Translations under genes and position numbers: made by a program
Notes under the pieces: generated by a model
What the model saw: only the letters and a program-made list of their open reading frames with translations
Told to the model about the DNA's origin: nothing
The model's database searches: none
In this document: piece by piece, positions 17,228-26,512 of the stretch
Position numbering within the stretch: the first letter of the stretch is position 1
Layout of the letters: each line of letters starts with the position of its first letter
NCBI RefSeq assembly: GCF_000802185.1
Contig: NZ_KN676113.1
Span: 1,429,505 to 1,493,504, forward strand
Origin: Belnapia sp. F-4-1
GTDB lineage: Bacteria > Pseudomonadota > Alphaproteobacteria > Acetobacterales > Acetobacteraceae
Length of the DNA stretch: 64,000 nt
Direction: 5' to 3'

Positions 17228-17535
17228 ACCTCGTCCGGCAGCTCGATCTCCAGCATCGCCGAGGCCAGGCACTTGCCATGGGCATCGAGTGCGAGGGACC
17301 GGGTGACGCCGCCGCCGAGCGCGCCCTCCATCACGAAGTTCAGCGCGCCGATGCCCGGCAGCGCATAGCGCCGCACCTCGCCGTGGACGATGCCGGCGAA
17401 ATGGGCGCGGACGCGCTCAGGAGTCAGCAGGCGTTCCAGGCGGGGGTAGTCCTCGGCGCGGTAGGCGATGACGCCGATGGAAGAGGTGTCGCCCTTGTCG
17501 CCGGCGCGGGCATGGGCGAGGTCGCGGAGCAGCAT
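17224..17535 (-). CDS. AtuA-associated small protein
   Basis: This 103-residue protein opens with [24 protein letters not shown] and later has [27 protein letters not shown]. Both stretches are diagnostic of the domain found either fused C-terminally to, or encoded just after, AtuA/DUF1446 proteins. Here it is a separate gene 2 bp downstream of the AtuA-like gene, so the two products likely form one complex. The biochemical role is unknown. Its stop overlaps the metX stop on the other strand. Confidence 0.8.
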   Translation of the reverse strand: MLLRDLAHARAGDKGDTSSIGVIAYRAEDYPRLERLLTPERVRAHFAGIVHGEVRRYALPGIGALNFVMEGALGGGVTRSLALDAHGKCLASAMLEIELPDEV

Positions 17536-17537
17536 CG

Positions 17538-18872
17538 TCAGGCCTCCAGCCAGTGCAGCGCGGGGCGGGCCATCGCGGCGGGGACGAGGCAGGAGCGCAT
17601 GCCGATCACCTCGCGCACCGATGTCGTCACGCCGCCGCCGCTGGCCGGGCCGTTGAGGTAGAGGCTGTCCACCTCATGGCCGATGCGCTCGGCCGCCGCG
17701 GCGCTGGCGCAGCGGCCGATGACGCGGAGGCGGACCTCGCGCGGCTCCGCAGGCGCCGCGCCGGGGCCTATGATGGCGTCCAGGCCGATGAGGTTGAGGC
17801 GGAGGTCCTCGGCCTCCAGGCCGATCAGGCGGAGGCGCTCGCGCACCACCGCCCGGGCCAGCTCGCCGCGGGCCAGGGCGCCGGGCCCGGCATAGGAGAT
17901 CTGGCCCTCGCCGAACCAGCCCTCATGGCAACCGACGGAGACTTTCAGCATGCCGGTGCGCGCGGTGCCGGCGCCGCCGGTGATGCGGACGGCGTCCTCG
18001 CCAGCCGGGTCCAGACGAACGCCGGTGAAGTCGGCGGCCACGTCGGGTTGCAGGTAGCGGGCGGGGTCGTGGACCTCGTAGAGCAGCTGCTCCTTGCAGG
18101 TGGCGGGCGTCACCCGTCCGCCGCTGCCGGGCACCTTAGTGAGGAGCGCGTCGCCGTCTTCCGTCACCTCCGCCAGCGGGAAGCCGAGGCGGGCGAGGTC
18201 GGGCACGTCCTTCAGGCCGGGGTCGGCGAAGTAGCCGCCGGTCACCTGGCCGGCGCATTCCAGCAGGTGGCCGACCACCGTGCCGCGGCCGAGGCGGGGC
18301 CAGTCCTCCATCGACCAGCCGAATTCGCGGATCATCGGGGCGAGGAACATGGCCGGGTCGGCGACGCGGCCGGTGACGACGACCTCGGCGCCGCCGGCCA
18401 GCGCCTCGGCGATCGGGGCGGCGCCGAGATAGGCATTGGCCGAAACCAGCCGGTTGCCGAGGCCGGCGACGGTGCCGCCCTCATCGAGCGGCGTCTGCGT
18501 GCCGCGGAGGGCATCGGCCACGTCGTCGCCGGTGAGCGCCGCGACCTTGAGGCCGCCGAGGCCGAGGCCGCGCGCCACCTCGGCCACCTTGCGGGCGGCG
18601 GCGAGGGGGTTGGCGGCGCCCATGTTGGTGACGATGCGGATGCCCTGGCGGCGGCAGGCGGGCAGCACGGCCTGGATGCGGGCGGCGAGGAGCTTGTCGT
18701 AGCCCGCATCCGGGTCGCGCTGTCGGGCGAGCTGGGCGAGGGCGATGGTGCGCTCCGCCAGGCATTCGAAGACCAGGTAGTGGAGGCCGCCATGCTCGGC
18801 GAGCTCCACAGCCGGGTCGATGCGGTCGCCGGAGAAGCCGGCCCCGGCGCCGATGCGGATGCTGCGCGCCAT
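17538..18872 (-). CDS. AtuA family protein (DUF1446)
   Basis: This 444-residue AtuA-type protein begins IRIGAGAGFSGDRIDPAVELAE. It also contains IVTNMGAANPLAAARKVAEVA, VVTGRVADPAMFLAPMI and HLLECAGQVTGGYFADPG. AtuA was named from acyclic terpene utilisation in Pseudomonas, but the family occurs widely in carboxylate catabolism clusters and its reaction is not established. It is co-directional with the small partner downstream and the TctC/Bug receptor upstream (4-bp gap), suggesting uptake and breakdown of an organic acid. No acyl-CoA carboxylase genes are adjacent, unlike the atu operon, so the terpene link is weak. Confidence 0.8.
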   Translation of the reverse strand: MARSIRIGAGAGFSGDRIDPAVELAEHGGLHYLVFECLAERTIALAQLARQRDPDAGYDKLLAARIQAVLPACRRQGIRIVTNMGAANPLAAARKVAEVARGLGLGGLKVAALTGDDVADALRGTQTPLDEGGTVAGLGNRLVSANAYLGAAPIAEALAGGAEVVVTGRVADPAMFLAPMIREFGWSMEDWPRLGRGTVVGHLLECAGQVTGGYFADPGLKDVPDLARLGFPLAEVTEDGDALLTKVPGSGGRVTPATCKEQLLYEVHDPARYLQPDVAADFTGVRLDPAGEDAVRITGGAGTARTGMLKVSVGCHEGWFGEGQISYAGPGALARGELARAVVRERLRLIGLEAEDLRLNLIGLDAIIGPGAAPAEPREVRLRVIGRCASAAAAERIGHEVDSLYLNGPASGGGVTTSVREVIGMRSCLVPAAMARPALHWLEA

Positions 18873-18876
18873 GGCT

Positions 18877-19866
18877 TCAATCCGGCTTGATTTGGGCGGT
18901 TTGGACGACCTCGCGCCACTTGGCGATGTCGGCCTCGAGCCAGGGGCGGAATTCGGCGGGCGGCATGCCGACCGGCTCCAGCCCCTGCTCGATCAGGCGC
19001 GGGCGCAGTTCGGGGTCGGCGAGCGCCGTGGCGAGGGCGGCATGGATGCGCTCCGTCACCGGCGCCGGCAGGCGGGCGGGGGCGAAGAGGCCGTGCCAGG
19101 CGGCGACGTCGAAGGGGGCGACGCCCTGCTCCTCGACCGTCGGCACTTCGGGCGTCCAGGGCAGGCGGCGGTTGGAGGTGGTGGCGAGCGCCTTCAGCCG
19201 GCCGTCGCGCACCAGCGGCAGCACCGCCGTCACCTGGTAGATGGTCATCGCCACCTGCCCGGCCATGATGTCGCTCAGCGCCTGCGGGGCGTTGCGGTAG
19301 GGGACGTGCTCCAGCGCCGCGCCGGTCTTGAGCTTCAGCAGCTCGCCGGCGAGATGGGAGGAGGTGCCGTTGCCGGCCGAGGCGTAGGAGGCGCCGCCGC
19401 GCTGCGTCTTCGTCCAGGCGAGGAATTCCTGGAGGTTGCTGGCCGGGACGTGGTTGCCGACGACGAGCAAGTTCGGCGCGGTGGTCACCAGCGAGATCGG
19501 GGTGAAGTCGCGCAGCACGTCATAGGGCAGGCGCGGCATCAGCGAGGCGTTCACCGAATGCGAGGCGATGCTGCCCATGCAGAGGCTGTAGCCATCCGGC
19601 GCCGACTTGGCGACGGCGTCGGAGCCGACGATGCCGCCGGCGCTCGCCCGGTTCTCGACGACGAGGCTCTGACCGAGCTCCTGGCCCATGCGCGGCGTAA
19701 CCAGCCGGGTCATGATGTCGGTGCTGGTGCCGGGCGCGAAGGGGACGACGACGCGGATCGGCCGGTCCGGCCAAGCCGCCTGGGCGGCGGCGGGCCGGAT
19801 GAGGGCGGGGGCGGCGAGCAGCCCGGCGCCGGAGAGGATCAGGCGGCGGCGCGGCAGGAAGGGCAA
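18877..19866 (-). CDS. Tripartite tricarboxylate transporter substrate-binding protein (Bug/TctC)
   Basis: This 329-residue periplasmic receptor has a basic RRRLILSGAGLLAAPALIRPAAAQA signal region with cleavage likely after AQA near residue 29. WPDRPIRVVVPFAPGTSTDI follows, the hallmark opening of Bug proteins. Other family stretches are RASAGGIVGSDAVAKSAPDGY and VPTVEEQGV. It would bind a carboxylate in the periplasm. No TctA/TctB permease is encoded nearby, as is common for orphan Bug receptors. The start used is TTG at 19866, which gives a full signal peptide. It is in the same operon as AtuA. Confidence 0.88.
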   Translation of the reverse strand: MPFLPRRRLILSGAGLLAAPALIRPAAAQAAWPDRPIRVVVPFAPGTSTDIMTRLVTPRMGQELGQSLVVENRASAGGIVGSDAVAKSAPDGYSLCMGSIASHSVNASLMPRLPYDVLRDFTPISLVTTAPNLLVVGNHVPASNLQEFLAWTKTQRGGASYASAGNGTSSHLAGELLKLKTGAALEHVPYRNAPQALSDIMAGQVAMTIYQVTAVLPLVRDGRLKALATTSNRRLPWTPEVPTVEEQGVAPFDVAAWHGLFAPARLPAPVTERIHAALATALADPELRPRLIEQGLEPVGMPPAEFRPWLEADIAKWREVVQTAQIKPD

Positions 19867-19944
19867 GCGGCTTCTCCGTCTTCAATCGGGAGAAGTAACC
19901 GCGTCCTGCCGCGCGGGGCAATGCCCAGGGGCTCAGGCTGGGCC

Positions 19945-20373
19945 TCAGGCGATGGCGGGGCGCCGCCCGGCGAGGCGGGCGCCGTCCAGCGCCCAGGCGC
20001 CGGCGCCGAGCCCAGCCTGGACCAGCAGCGCCACCGTCCAGAAGGCGGGGAATTCCCAGCCGCCGCCCGGCGCGCTGAACACCCAGCCATTGCCGGTGTG
20101 CTGCAGCATCGCGCCGAGCATCAGCGGCACCAGGGCGAGGCTCACCCAGCGGGTGGCGAGGCCGGCGATGAGGGCGAGGCCGCCCAGGATCTCGGCGGCG
20201 ATGACGACGGCGCCGAGCGCGGCCGGGTAGCCGATGCTGGCGAAGTAGCCCATCGTCCCCGCGAGGCCGAAGGTGCCGAGCTTCAGCACGGCGCCATGGG
20301 CGAGGAACATGACGCCCTGCGCGATGCGCAGCAGGGCGGCGGCATAAGGCGTGGTGGCGGCGGTTTCGGACAT
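19945..20373 (-). CDS. DoxX family membrane protein
   Basis: This 142-residue protein has four hydrophobic helices. The DoxX-family start LLRIAQGVMFLAHGAVLK is at about 14-31. GALVIAAEILGGLALIAGL-type sequence in helix two and a Trp/Gly-rich loop (GNGWVFSAPGGGWEFP) lie before helix four. DoxX proteins act in membrane redox or sulfur chemistry in a few studied cases; most are uncharacterised. It is transcribed divergently from the LysR regulator at 20490 and may be its target. Confidence 0.8.
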   Translation of the reverse strand: MSETAATTPYAAALLRIAQGVMFLAHGAVLKLGTFGLAGTMGYFASIGYPAALGAVVIAAEILGGLALIAGLATRWVSLALVPLMLGAMLQHTGNGWVFSAPGGGWEFPAFWTVALLVQAGLGAGAWALDGARLAGRRPAIA

Positions 20374-20457
20374 CGGTCTGTCTCCACGGAGGGGTTCTGC
20401 GATGCCGGGAAGGTGCCGCGCCCCCACCCCCGCTTCCAACGCGGGGACGGAACGTCC

Positions 20458-20478
20458 ATCATCACGCCGGTGAATGAT
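20458..20478. promoter_or_regulatory. Candidate LysR-type operator (T-N11-A)
   Basis: ATCAT and ATGAT face each other across exactly 11 bp, 11 bp before the LysR start codon and in the gap to the divergent doxX. This fits the T-N11-A interrupted palindrome of LysR-type regulators and their usual autoregulatory position. Binding is inferred from pattern and location only. Confidence 0.45.
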
Positions 20479-20489
20479 ACGGGGCGTGA

Positions 20490-21440
20490 ATGGCCGGACT
20501 CGGCAGCCTGGACCTCAACCTGCTACGCGTCTTCGACGCCGTCGCGCGCGAGCGTCACGTCACCCGCGCGGCGGAGCGGCTGAACCTCTCTCAGCCGGCG
20601 GTTTCCAATGCGCTGGCGCGGCTGCGGCATGCGCTGGGGGACGAGTTGTTCCTCCGCCGCCCGGGCGGGGTGGAGCCGACAGCGCTCGCCCTCAGCCTGG
20701 CCGGGCCGGTGGCGGATGCGCTCGACCGGATCGGCGCGGCGATCTCGGCGCAGGCGCCCTTCAACCCGGCGGCCACCGACCGCGTCTTTCCGCTGGCCCT
20801 CAGCGAATATGCCGAAGCCGTGCTGGCGCCGCCGCTGCTCGCCCGCATGGCGGAGGAGGCGCCGCATGCGCTGCTCGCCATCAGCCATGCCGACCGGACG
20901 AACTGGGAGGCGCTGCTGGAGGGCGACGGCGCCGTCATGGCGGTCGGCGTGCTGCCGGAGCCGCCGGCCCTCTATACGCGGCTGCGGCTGTTGCCGGAGG
21001 GGTTCTGCACGCTGATGCGGGCAGACCATCCGCTGGCCGAGGGCGAGTTGACGGTGGAGCGCTTCACCAGCGTGCCCCACCTGCTGCACTCGCCGAACGG
21101 CTCGCGCAGCGGGGCGATCGACGAGATGCTGGCGGAGATCGGCCATACGCGGCGGCTCGGCGCGGTGGTCGCGCATCTCGCGGCGGTGCCGGACATCCTG
21201 CTGCGGACGGAGATGATCATGACCTTGTCCTCCCGCCTCGCCGTCCGCTTGGCGGAGACGCATGGGCTGGCGCTGCGCGACCCTCCGGTGGCGCCGCGGC
21301 ATACCCGCCTCTCGCTGCTCTTCCACCGACGCTTCGAGGCGGATGCGGGGCATGCCTGGATGCGGCGGCTGGTGCTGGCGGTGGCGCGGGGGGTGGAGCC
21401 GCCCTCCGGGTTGCAGACCGGGCCGGAGCTGATGGAATGA
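20490..21440 (+). CDS. LysR family transcriptional regulator
   Basis: This 316-residue regulator has a winged helix-turn-helix at residues 7-66 (LDLNLLRVFDAVARERHVTRAAERLNLSQ region with PAVSNALARLRHALGDELFLRR). An effector-binding domain starts near residue 95. LDLNLLRVF and DELFLRRPGGVEPTALA place it nearest NodD/LinR-type members. It sits between divergent doxX and the co-directional GMC oxidoreductase, whose ATG overlaps its stop, so it probably controls one or both. A T-N11-A palindrome lies just upstream. The inducer is unknown. Confidence 0.9.
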   Translation: MAGLGSLDLNLLRVFDAVARERHVTRAAERLNLSQPAVSNALARLRHALGDELFLRRPGGVEPTALALSLAGPVADALDRIGAAISAQAPFNPAATDRVFPLALSEYAEAVLAPPLLARMAEEAPHALLAISHADRTNWEALLEGDGAVMAVGVLPEPPALYTRLRLLPEGFCTLMRADHPLAEGELTVERFTSVPHLLHSPNGSRSGAIDEMLAEIGHTRRLGAVVAHLAAVPDILLRTEMIMTLSSRLAVRLAETHGLALRDPPVAPRHTRLSLLFHRRFEADAGHAWMRRLVLAVARGVEPPSGLQTGPELME

Positions 21441-23056
21441 CGGGACCCTTCGACTACGTCATCGTCGGTGGCGGCAGCGCCGGCTGCGTGCTGGCGGCGC
21501 GGCTCTCCGAGGACGGGCGGGCGACCGTCGCGCTGGTCGAGGCCGGGGGGCGGGACCGGCATCCCTATATCCACATCCCGGCGGGCTATGCGCGCATCCT
21601 TGGGCATCCGCGGCTGACCTGGGGGTATCGGACGGAGCCTGATCCGGGGACGGCCAGCCGGGCGCTCGACTATCCGCGCGGGCGGGTCTGGGGCGGCTCC
21701 TCCTCGATCAACGGGCTGGGGCATGTGCGGGGGCACCCGTCCGACTACGACCTCTGGGCGCAGAAGGGCTGCACCGGCTGGGGGTGGGAGGATCTGCTGC
21801 CCTACTTCCAGCGGCACGAGGCTTATGCGGGCGGGGGCGAGGGGCGTGGGACAGAGGGGCCGCAGAGGGTAGAGGCGCTGGCCGACCGCCCTCCCCTGCT
21901 CGACCATCTGGCGGAGGCGGCGCGGGCGATCGGCCTGCCGGTGCAGCCGGATATGAACGGGCCGGTGCGGGAGGGCTTCTCCGAGTTCCAGCAGACCAGG
22001 CGGGGGCGGCGGCGCATCTCCGCGGCGCGGGCCTACCTGCATCCGGCGCTCCGGCGGCCGAACCTCACGGTGATCGACGAGACGATGGCGCTGCGGGTCG
22101 TCGTCGCCGAGGGGCGGGCGACGGGGGTTGCCATCCGCCGCGGCGGGGTAGAGCAGGTGGTGGAGGCGCGGCGGGAGGTCGTGCTCTCGGCGGGGGCGAT
22201 CGGCTCGCCGCAGTTGCTGATGCTCTCGGGGATCGGGCCGGGGGAGGCGTTGCAGGGCCTCGGCATCCCGGTGCTGCGGGACATGCCGGGGGTGGGGGTC
22301 AATCTCCAGGACCACTACATCATCCGGCTCGGATACCGGCTGGCCTCGCATCGCTGGTCGGCCAACCGGCGCATCCATGGCTGGCGGCTGCCGATCGAGG
22401 CGATGCGCTGGGCGGTCCGCGGGACGGGGGTGCTGACCTGGTCGCCGGGGATGTTCTCGCTCTTCGCCCGCACGGCGGCGGGGCTGGAGGCACCGGACAT
22501 CCAGATCAACGGGGGGCCGTTGTCCTGGGCCGAAGTACCCGGCAAGGGGCGCTGGCCGGGGCTTGCCATTGGCACGCCCGAGGCGGCCCCGGGGATGACC
22601 ATCGGCGTCTGGCAGTGCCGGCCGGAGAGCCGGGGCAGCGTCAGCCTCGCCTCGCCCGATCCGGCCGTGGCGCCGCGCATCGCCCCGCGCTACCTGGCGA
22701 CGGAGGGGGACCGGGCCTGCGTGCTGCGCGGGCTGCGCCTGGCGCGGCGGTGGATGGCGGCGGCGCCGCTGGCGGGCATCGTCGCCGGCGAGGCGCGGCC
22801 GGGGCCGGTTGCGGAGGGCGATGCGGACCTGCTCGACTTCGCCCGCGCCACCGGCGGCACGGTCTATCACCCCTGCGGGACGGTGCGGATGGGGGTGGAC
22901 CCGGAGGCGCCGCTCGATCCGCAGCTCCGGCTGCGAGGGGTCGAGGGGCTGCGTGTCGTCGATGCCTCGGTCTTCCCGGACATCCCGGTCTGCAACATCA
23001 ACGCGACGGTGCTGAGCGTCGCCGAGAAGGCGGCAGACCTGATCCGGGGCGCTTAG
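21437..23056 (+). CDS. GMC family FAD-dependent oxidoreductase (choline dehydrogenase-like)
   Basis: This 539-residue flavoenzyme has the FAD dinucleotide motif DYVIVGGGSAGCVLAARL at about residues 6-23. GMC signature 1 is in GRVWGGSSSINGL (near 87) and signature 2 in VVLSAGAIGSPQLLMLSGIG (near 250). The C-terminal catalytic pair appears in GTVYHPCGTVRMG (His near 477) and INATVLSVAEKAADLI. It would oxidise a primary alcohol, possibly membrane-associated, but the substrate is not evident. The ATG overlaps the LysR stop, giving translational coupling with the regulator. It is convergent with mlaA (4-bp overlap). Confidence 0.9.
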   Translation: MTGPFDYVIVGGGSAGCVLAARLSEDGRATVALVEAGGRDRHPYIHIPAGYARILGHPRLTWGYRTEPDPGTASRALDYPRGRVWGGSSSINGLGHVRGHPSDYDLWAQKGCTGWGWEDLLPYFQRHEAYAGGGEGRGTEGPQRVEALADRPPLLDHLAEAARAIGLPVQPDMNGPVREGFSEFQQTRRGRRRISAARAYLHPALRRPNLTVIDETMALRVVVAEGRATGVAIRRGGVEQVVEARREVVLSAGAIGSPQLLMLSGIGPGEALQGLGIPVLRDMPGVGVNLQDHYIIRLGYRLASHRWSANRRIHGWRLPIEAMRWAVRGTGVLTWSPGMFSLFARTAAGLEAPDIQINGGPLSWAEVPGKGRWPGLAIGTPEAAPGMTIGVWQCRPESRGSVSLASPDPAVAPRIAPRYLATEGDRACVLRGLRLARRWMAAAPLAGIVAGEARPGPVAEGDADLLDFARATGGTVYHPCGTVRMGVDPEAPLDPQLRLRGVEGLRVVDASVFPDIPVCNINATVLSVAEKAADLIRGA

Positions 23057-23841
23057 TTCGCGCCCGGGTCGTCCAGCACCTCGATCGAACTGGCCGAGGT
23101 GCGGCCGAGCTCGGCATTGCGGTGCTGCTGCCAGAGGCTGCGCAGCCGCGCATAGCTGTCGAGCGAGCCGTTGCGGATCTCGTCCAGCGTCTCGATATTC
23201 TGCTCCCGCGTGTCGAGCCCCCCCACCGCGCCGCGGCCGATATTGGCCCCGAACGGGATGACGTAGCTGAGCGGGTTCATGAAGCCGTTGACGACCGAGC
23301 CGGTCAGTTCGCGCGGGTTGGAAGGGCCGAGGACCGGCACCATCAGGTAGGGCCCGTCCGGCAGGCCCCAGGTATGGAGCGTCTGGCCGAAATCTCGCTC
23401 CAGCCGCGGCGGCCCGCCGATCTGGGCGAGGTCGAACATACCGCCGAGCCCGGCCGTGCTGTTGAAGACGAAGCGCAGCACGGTCTGCGCCGATTCCAGG
23501 GGCCGGCCCTGCAGCAGGCTGTTGGCGGCGACGGCCGGTTCGTTCAGGTTGTTCAGCACGTTGCGGATGCGCGTGCGGGTCCAGTTGCCGACCGAGTTGC
23601 GGTAGAAGACCGCGGCCGGGCGGATCGCCGCGTCATCCACGGCGAAGTTGAAGTCGAGGACCCGGCGGTTGGTCGCCTCGTAGGGGTCGGTCGGGTCGGT
23701 CGGCGCCGTCACCGTCACCGGCGGGGCCGTGCCGGTGGCATCGGTGGCGGTGCGGCCGCTGGAGGCGACGACCTGCCGCCCGTCGCCCTGCTGGGCGCAG
23801 GCGGCGAAAAGCAGGACGAGGAAGGGGGCTATACGGCGCAT
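23053..23841 (-). CDS. mlaA: Outer-membrane lipoprotein MlaA (VacJ family)
   Basis: This 262-residue lipoprotein has the signal MRRIAPFLVLLFAAC, with lipobox LFAAC and Cys15 lipidated. The MlaA domain then runs DPYEATNRRVLDFNFAVDDA, FNSTAGLGGMFDLA, FGQTLHTWGLPDGPYLMVPVLGPS and FMNPLSYVI. MlaA removes phospholipid from the outer leaflet of the outer membrane and passes it to MlaC. An mlaC-like gene lies 11 kb away at 34766-35353; the intervening genes are hopanoid and metal-efflux genes. It is divergent from hpnI with a 77-bp gap. Confidence 0.9.
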   Translation of the reverse strand: MRRIAPFLVLLFAACAQQGDGRQVVASSGRTATDATGTAPPVTVTAPTDPTDPYEATNRRVLDFNFAVDDAAIRPAAVFYRNSVGNWTRTRIRNVLNNLNEPAVAANSLLQGRPLESAQTVLRFVFNSTAGLGGMFDLAQIGGPPRLERDFGQTLHTWGLPDGPYLMVPVLGPSNPRELTGSVVNGFMNPLSYVIPFGANIGRGAVGGLDTREQNIETLDEIRNGSLDSYARLRSLWQQHRNAELGRTSASSIEVLDDPGAN

Positions 23842-23918
23842 GGGACCAACCGGCAGGGGGAAGGCGACGCTAACGCAAAGCGGGAGCGCGCGGCACCCCG
23901 CATCGCGGCACCCCGCGC

Positions 23919-25052
23919 GTGCTTGATCTGCTGCTTGCCATCCCGGCGCTGGCCGGCGCGGTGACGGCGGTGATGGGGGCACGCGCGCTGCGTCGCCTCG
24001 GCCGGACCGCGCCGTCCGCCGGCCCTGCCCTGCCCGCAAGCATCCTGAAGCCGCTGCATGGGGCGGAGCCGGGGCTGCGGGAGAACCTGCTCTCGACGCT
24101 CGACCAGTCGCATGCGGCGCCCTTCGAGGTGCTCTTCGCCATCCCCGGCGATGCCGATGGCGCCGGGCCGGTGGCGGAGGCGGCCATGGCGGATCGGCCG
24201 GATGTTCCGGCGCGGCTGGTGGTCGATCCGCGCATCCATGGGCCGAACCGCAAGGTGTCGCAGCTCGTCAACTTGGCCGAGCGGGCCGAGCACCCGGTGC
24301 TGGTCGTGGCGGATGCCGATATGCGGGTGCCGCCGCACTGGCTGACCGCGGTGACGGCGCCGCTGGCGGACCCCACGGTCGGGCTCGTCACCTGCCTCTA
24401 CCAGGGCGAGCCGGCGGAGCCGGGGCTGTGGTCGCGGCTGGGCGCGCTCGGAATCGATTGGCAATTCCTGCCGAATGCGGCGCTCGGCGAGGCGATGGGG
24501 CGGGCCGATGGCTGCTATGGGGCGACCATGGCGCTCAGGGCGGAGACGCTGGAGCGGATCGGCGGCTTCCGGGCGCTGGCCGGGCTGCTGGCGGATGATC
24601 ATGCTCTCGGCGCGGCCGTGCGGCGGCTCGGGCTCCGGGTGGTGGTGGCGCCGGTGCTGCCGCTGCATGTCCAGGCGGAGGCGAGCCTCCCTGCCCTCTT
24701 CGGCCATGAGCTGCGCTGGGCGCGGACGCTGCGGCTGCTCGACCCGCGCGGCTATTGGGGGATGGGGCTGACCTATCCGCTGGTGCCGGGGCTGCTGGCG
24801 GCGCTGCTGGCGCCGCGGGGGCTGGTGGTGCTGGGGGTGGCGCTGGCGGCGCGGCTCGGCCTCGCCCTCACGGCCGACGGGGTTCTGGGGCGACCCTGGC
24901 GCATGGGACGATTGGCACTTCTGCCACTGCGCGACGTGATCTCCTTCGCTATATGGGGTGTTGGGCTTGCCCGCGGCACGGTGACGTGGCAGGGCCAGCG
25001 ATATCGGATGGACCGCGAAGGCCGCATGGCCGAGGCGCGGGTTGGGGATTGA
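23919..25052 (+). CDS. hpnI: Hopanoid side-chain glycosyltransferase HpnI
   Basis: This 377-residue GT2-type transferase has an N-terminal helix and C-terminal hydrophobic segments (about 285-310 and 335-355). ILKPLHGAEPGLRENL, GPNRKVSQLVNL, the metal-binding VVADADMRVPPHWL (DxD near 130) and LADDHALGAAVRRLG follow the ceramide-glucosyltransferase-like pattern of HpnI. HpnI adds N-acetylglucosamine to bacteriohopanetetrol, the first step to the cyclitol-ether side chain. The GTG start at 23919 leaves the leader helix intact. It leads the hpnI-J-K-L operon. Confidence 0.9.
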   Translation: MLDLLLAIPALAGAVTAVMGARALRRLGRTAPSAGPALPASILKPLHGAEPGLRENLLSTLDQSHAAPFEVLFAIPGDADGAGPVAEAAMADRPDVPARLVVDPRIHGPNRKVSQLVNLAERAEHPVLVVADADMRVPPHWLTAVTAPLADPTVGLVTCLYQGEPAEPGLWSRLGALGIDWQFLPNAALGEAMGRADGCYGATMALRAETLERIGGFRALAGLLADDHALGAAVRRLGLRVVVAPVLPLHVQAEASLPALFGHELRWARTLRLLDPRGYWGMGLTYPLVPGLLAALLAPRGLVVLGVALAARLGLALTADGVLGRPWRMGRLALLPLRDVISFAIWGVGLARGTVTWQGQRYRMDREGRMAEARVGD

Positions 25053-25060
25053 TTCCGGCG

Positions 25061-26503
25061 ATGATGCGTACCCTGTTCCTCCAGGCTCCCTCGTTCGACG
25101 GTTTCGACGGCGGCGCCGGCTCGCGCTACCAGGCCCGGCGCGAGATCAAGAGCTTCTGGTTCCCGACCTGGCTCGCCCAGCCGGCCGCGCTGGTCGAGGG
25201 CTCGAAGCTGGTCGATGCGCCGCCGCACCGGCAGAGCCTGGCGGATGTGGCGCCGATGGCGCGCGACCATGACATGGTCGTGCTGCATACCTCGACGCCC
25301 TCCTTCAGCTCCGACGTGAAGGTGGCGGAGCGGCTGAAGGCCGAGAACCCAAACCTCAAGGTCGGGCTGATCGGCGCCAAGGTCGCCGTTCAGGCCGAGG
25401 AATCCTTGCGCGACGCGCCGGTGGTGGACTTCGTCGCGCGCAACGAGTTCGACTTCACCGTGAAGGACGTGGCCGAGGGGCGCGACTGGGCCTCGATCAA
25501 GGGCCTGTCCTGGCGCAACAGCCAGGGCGTGCTGGTCCACAACGCCGACCGGCCGGTGCTGGAGGACATGGACAGCCTCCCCTTCGTCTCGCCGATCTAC
25601 AAGCGCGACCTCGACTACAAGAAGTACTTCATCGGCTACCTGAAGCACCCCTATGTCTCGATCTACACGGGCCGGGGCTGCAAGAGCCGCTGCACCTTCT
25701 GCCTCTGGCCGCAAACGGTGGGCGGGCACCGCTACCGCACGCGGAGCGTCGGCAACGTCATCGAGGAGATCCGCTACATCCGGGACAATTTCCCGGGGCT
25801 GAAGGAAATCTTCTTCGACGACGACACCTTCACCGACGACCTGCCGCGCGCCGAGGCGATCGCGCGCGAGATGGGCAAGCTCGGCGTCACCTGGTCCTGC
25901 AACGCCAAGGCGAATGTTCCCCGTGAAACATTGAAGGTGCTGAAGGATGGCGGGCTGCGCCTGCTCCTCGTCGGCTACGAGAGCGGCAACCAGCAGATCC
26001 TGCACAACATCAAGAAGGGCATGCGGATCGACGTCGCCAAGCGGTTCACCAAGGACTGCCACGAGCTCGGCATCATGATCCACGGCACCTTCATCCTCGG
26101 CCTGCCAGGCGAGACGACGGAAACCATCCGCGAGACCATCCAATTCGCCATCGAGACCAACCCGCATACCCTGCAGGTCTCGCTCGCGGCGCCCTATCCG
26201 GGGACCTTCCTGTTCGACCAGGCGCAGAAGGAGGGGTGGCTGGACACCGCGCACACGGAATACGTGGATGCGCATGGCGTGCAGATCGCGCCGCTGGCCT
26301 ACCCGCATCTCAGCCATACCGAGATCTTCAACGGCGTCGAGGACTTCTACCGGAAGTTCTATTTCCGCGCGCCGAAGATCGCCTCGATCTGCGGCGAGAT
26401 GATCCGCGACCGGCAGATGCTGGTGCGCCGCCTGCGCGAAGGCGTGGAGTTCTTCCACTTCCTGCGCGAGCGGAAGACGGCGGGGGAGCAGCAGGCCGCC
26501 TGA
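25061..26503 (+). CDS. hpnJ: Hopanoid biosynthesis radical SAM protein HpnJ
   Basis: This 480-residue cobalamin-binding-type radical SAM enzyme has a Rossmann-like B12-binding region at about 1-170. The [4Fe-4S] motif CKSRCTFC follows in SIYTGRGCKSRCTFCLWPQ near residue 207. FFDDDTFTDDLPRAEAIA, GYESGNQQILHNIKKG and GTFILGLPGETTETI continue the radical SAM barrel. HpnJ contracts the amino-sugar ring to the cyclitol ether in complex hopanoids. It follows hpnI by 8 bp. Its third-position composition is less extreme than hpnI, perhaps reflecting strong conservation. Confidence 0.92.
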   Translation: MMRTLFLQAPSFDGFDGGAGSRYQARREIKSFWFPTWLAQPAALVEGSKLVDAPPHRQSLADVAPMARDHDMVVLHTSTPSFSSDVKVAERLKAENPNLKVGLIGAKVAVQAEESLRDAPVVDFVARNEFDFTVKDVAEGRDWASIKGLSWRNSQGVLVHNADRPVLEDMDSLPFVSPIYKRDLDYKKYFIGYLKHPYVSIYTGRGCKSRCTFCLWPQTVGGHRYRTRSVGNVIEEIRYIRDNFPGLKEIFFDDDTFTDDLPRAEAIAREMGKLGVTWSCNAKANVPRETLKVLKDGGLRLLLVGYESGNQQILHNIKKGMRIDVAKRFTKDCHELGIMIHGTFILGLPGETTETIRETIQFAIETNPHTLQVSLAAPYPGTFLFDQAQKEGWLDTAHTEYVDAHGVQIAPLAYPHLSHTEIFNGVEDFYRKFYFRAPKIASICGEMIRDRQMLVRRLREGVEFFHFLRERKTAGEQQAA

Positions 26504-26512
26504 ACTGGACCG

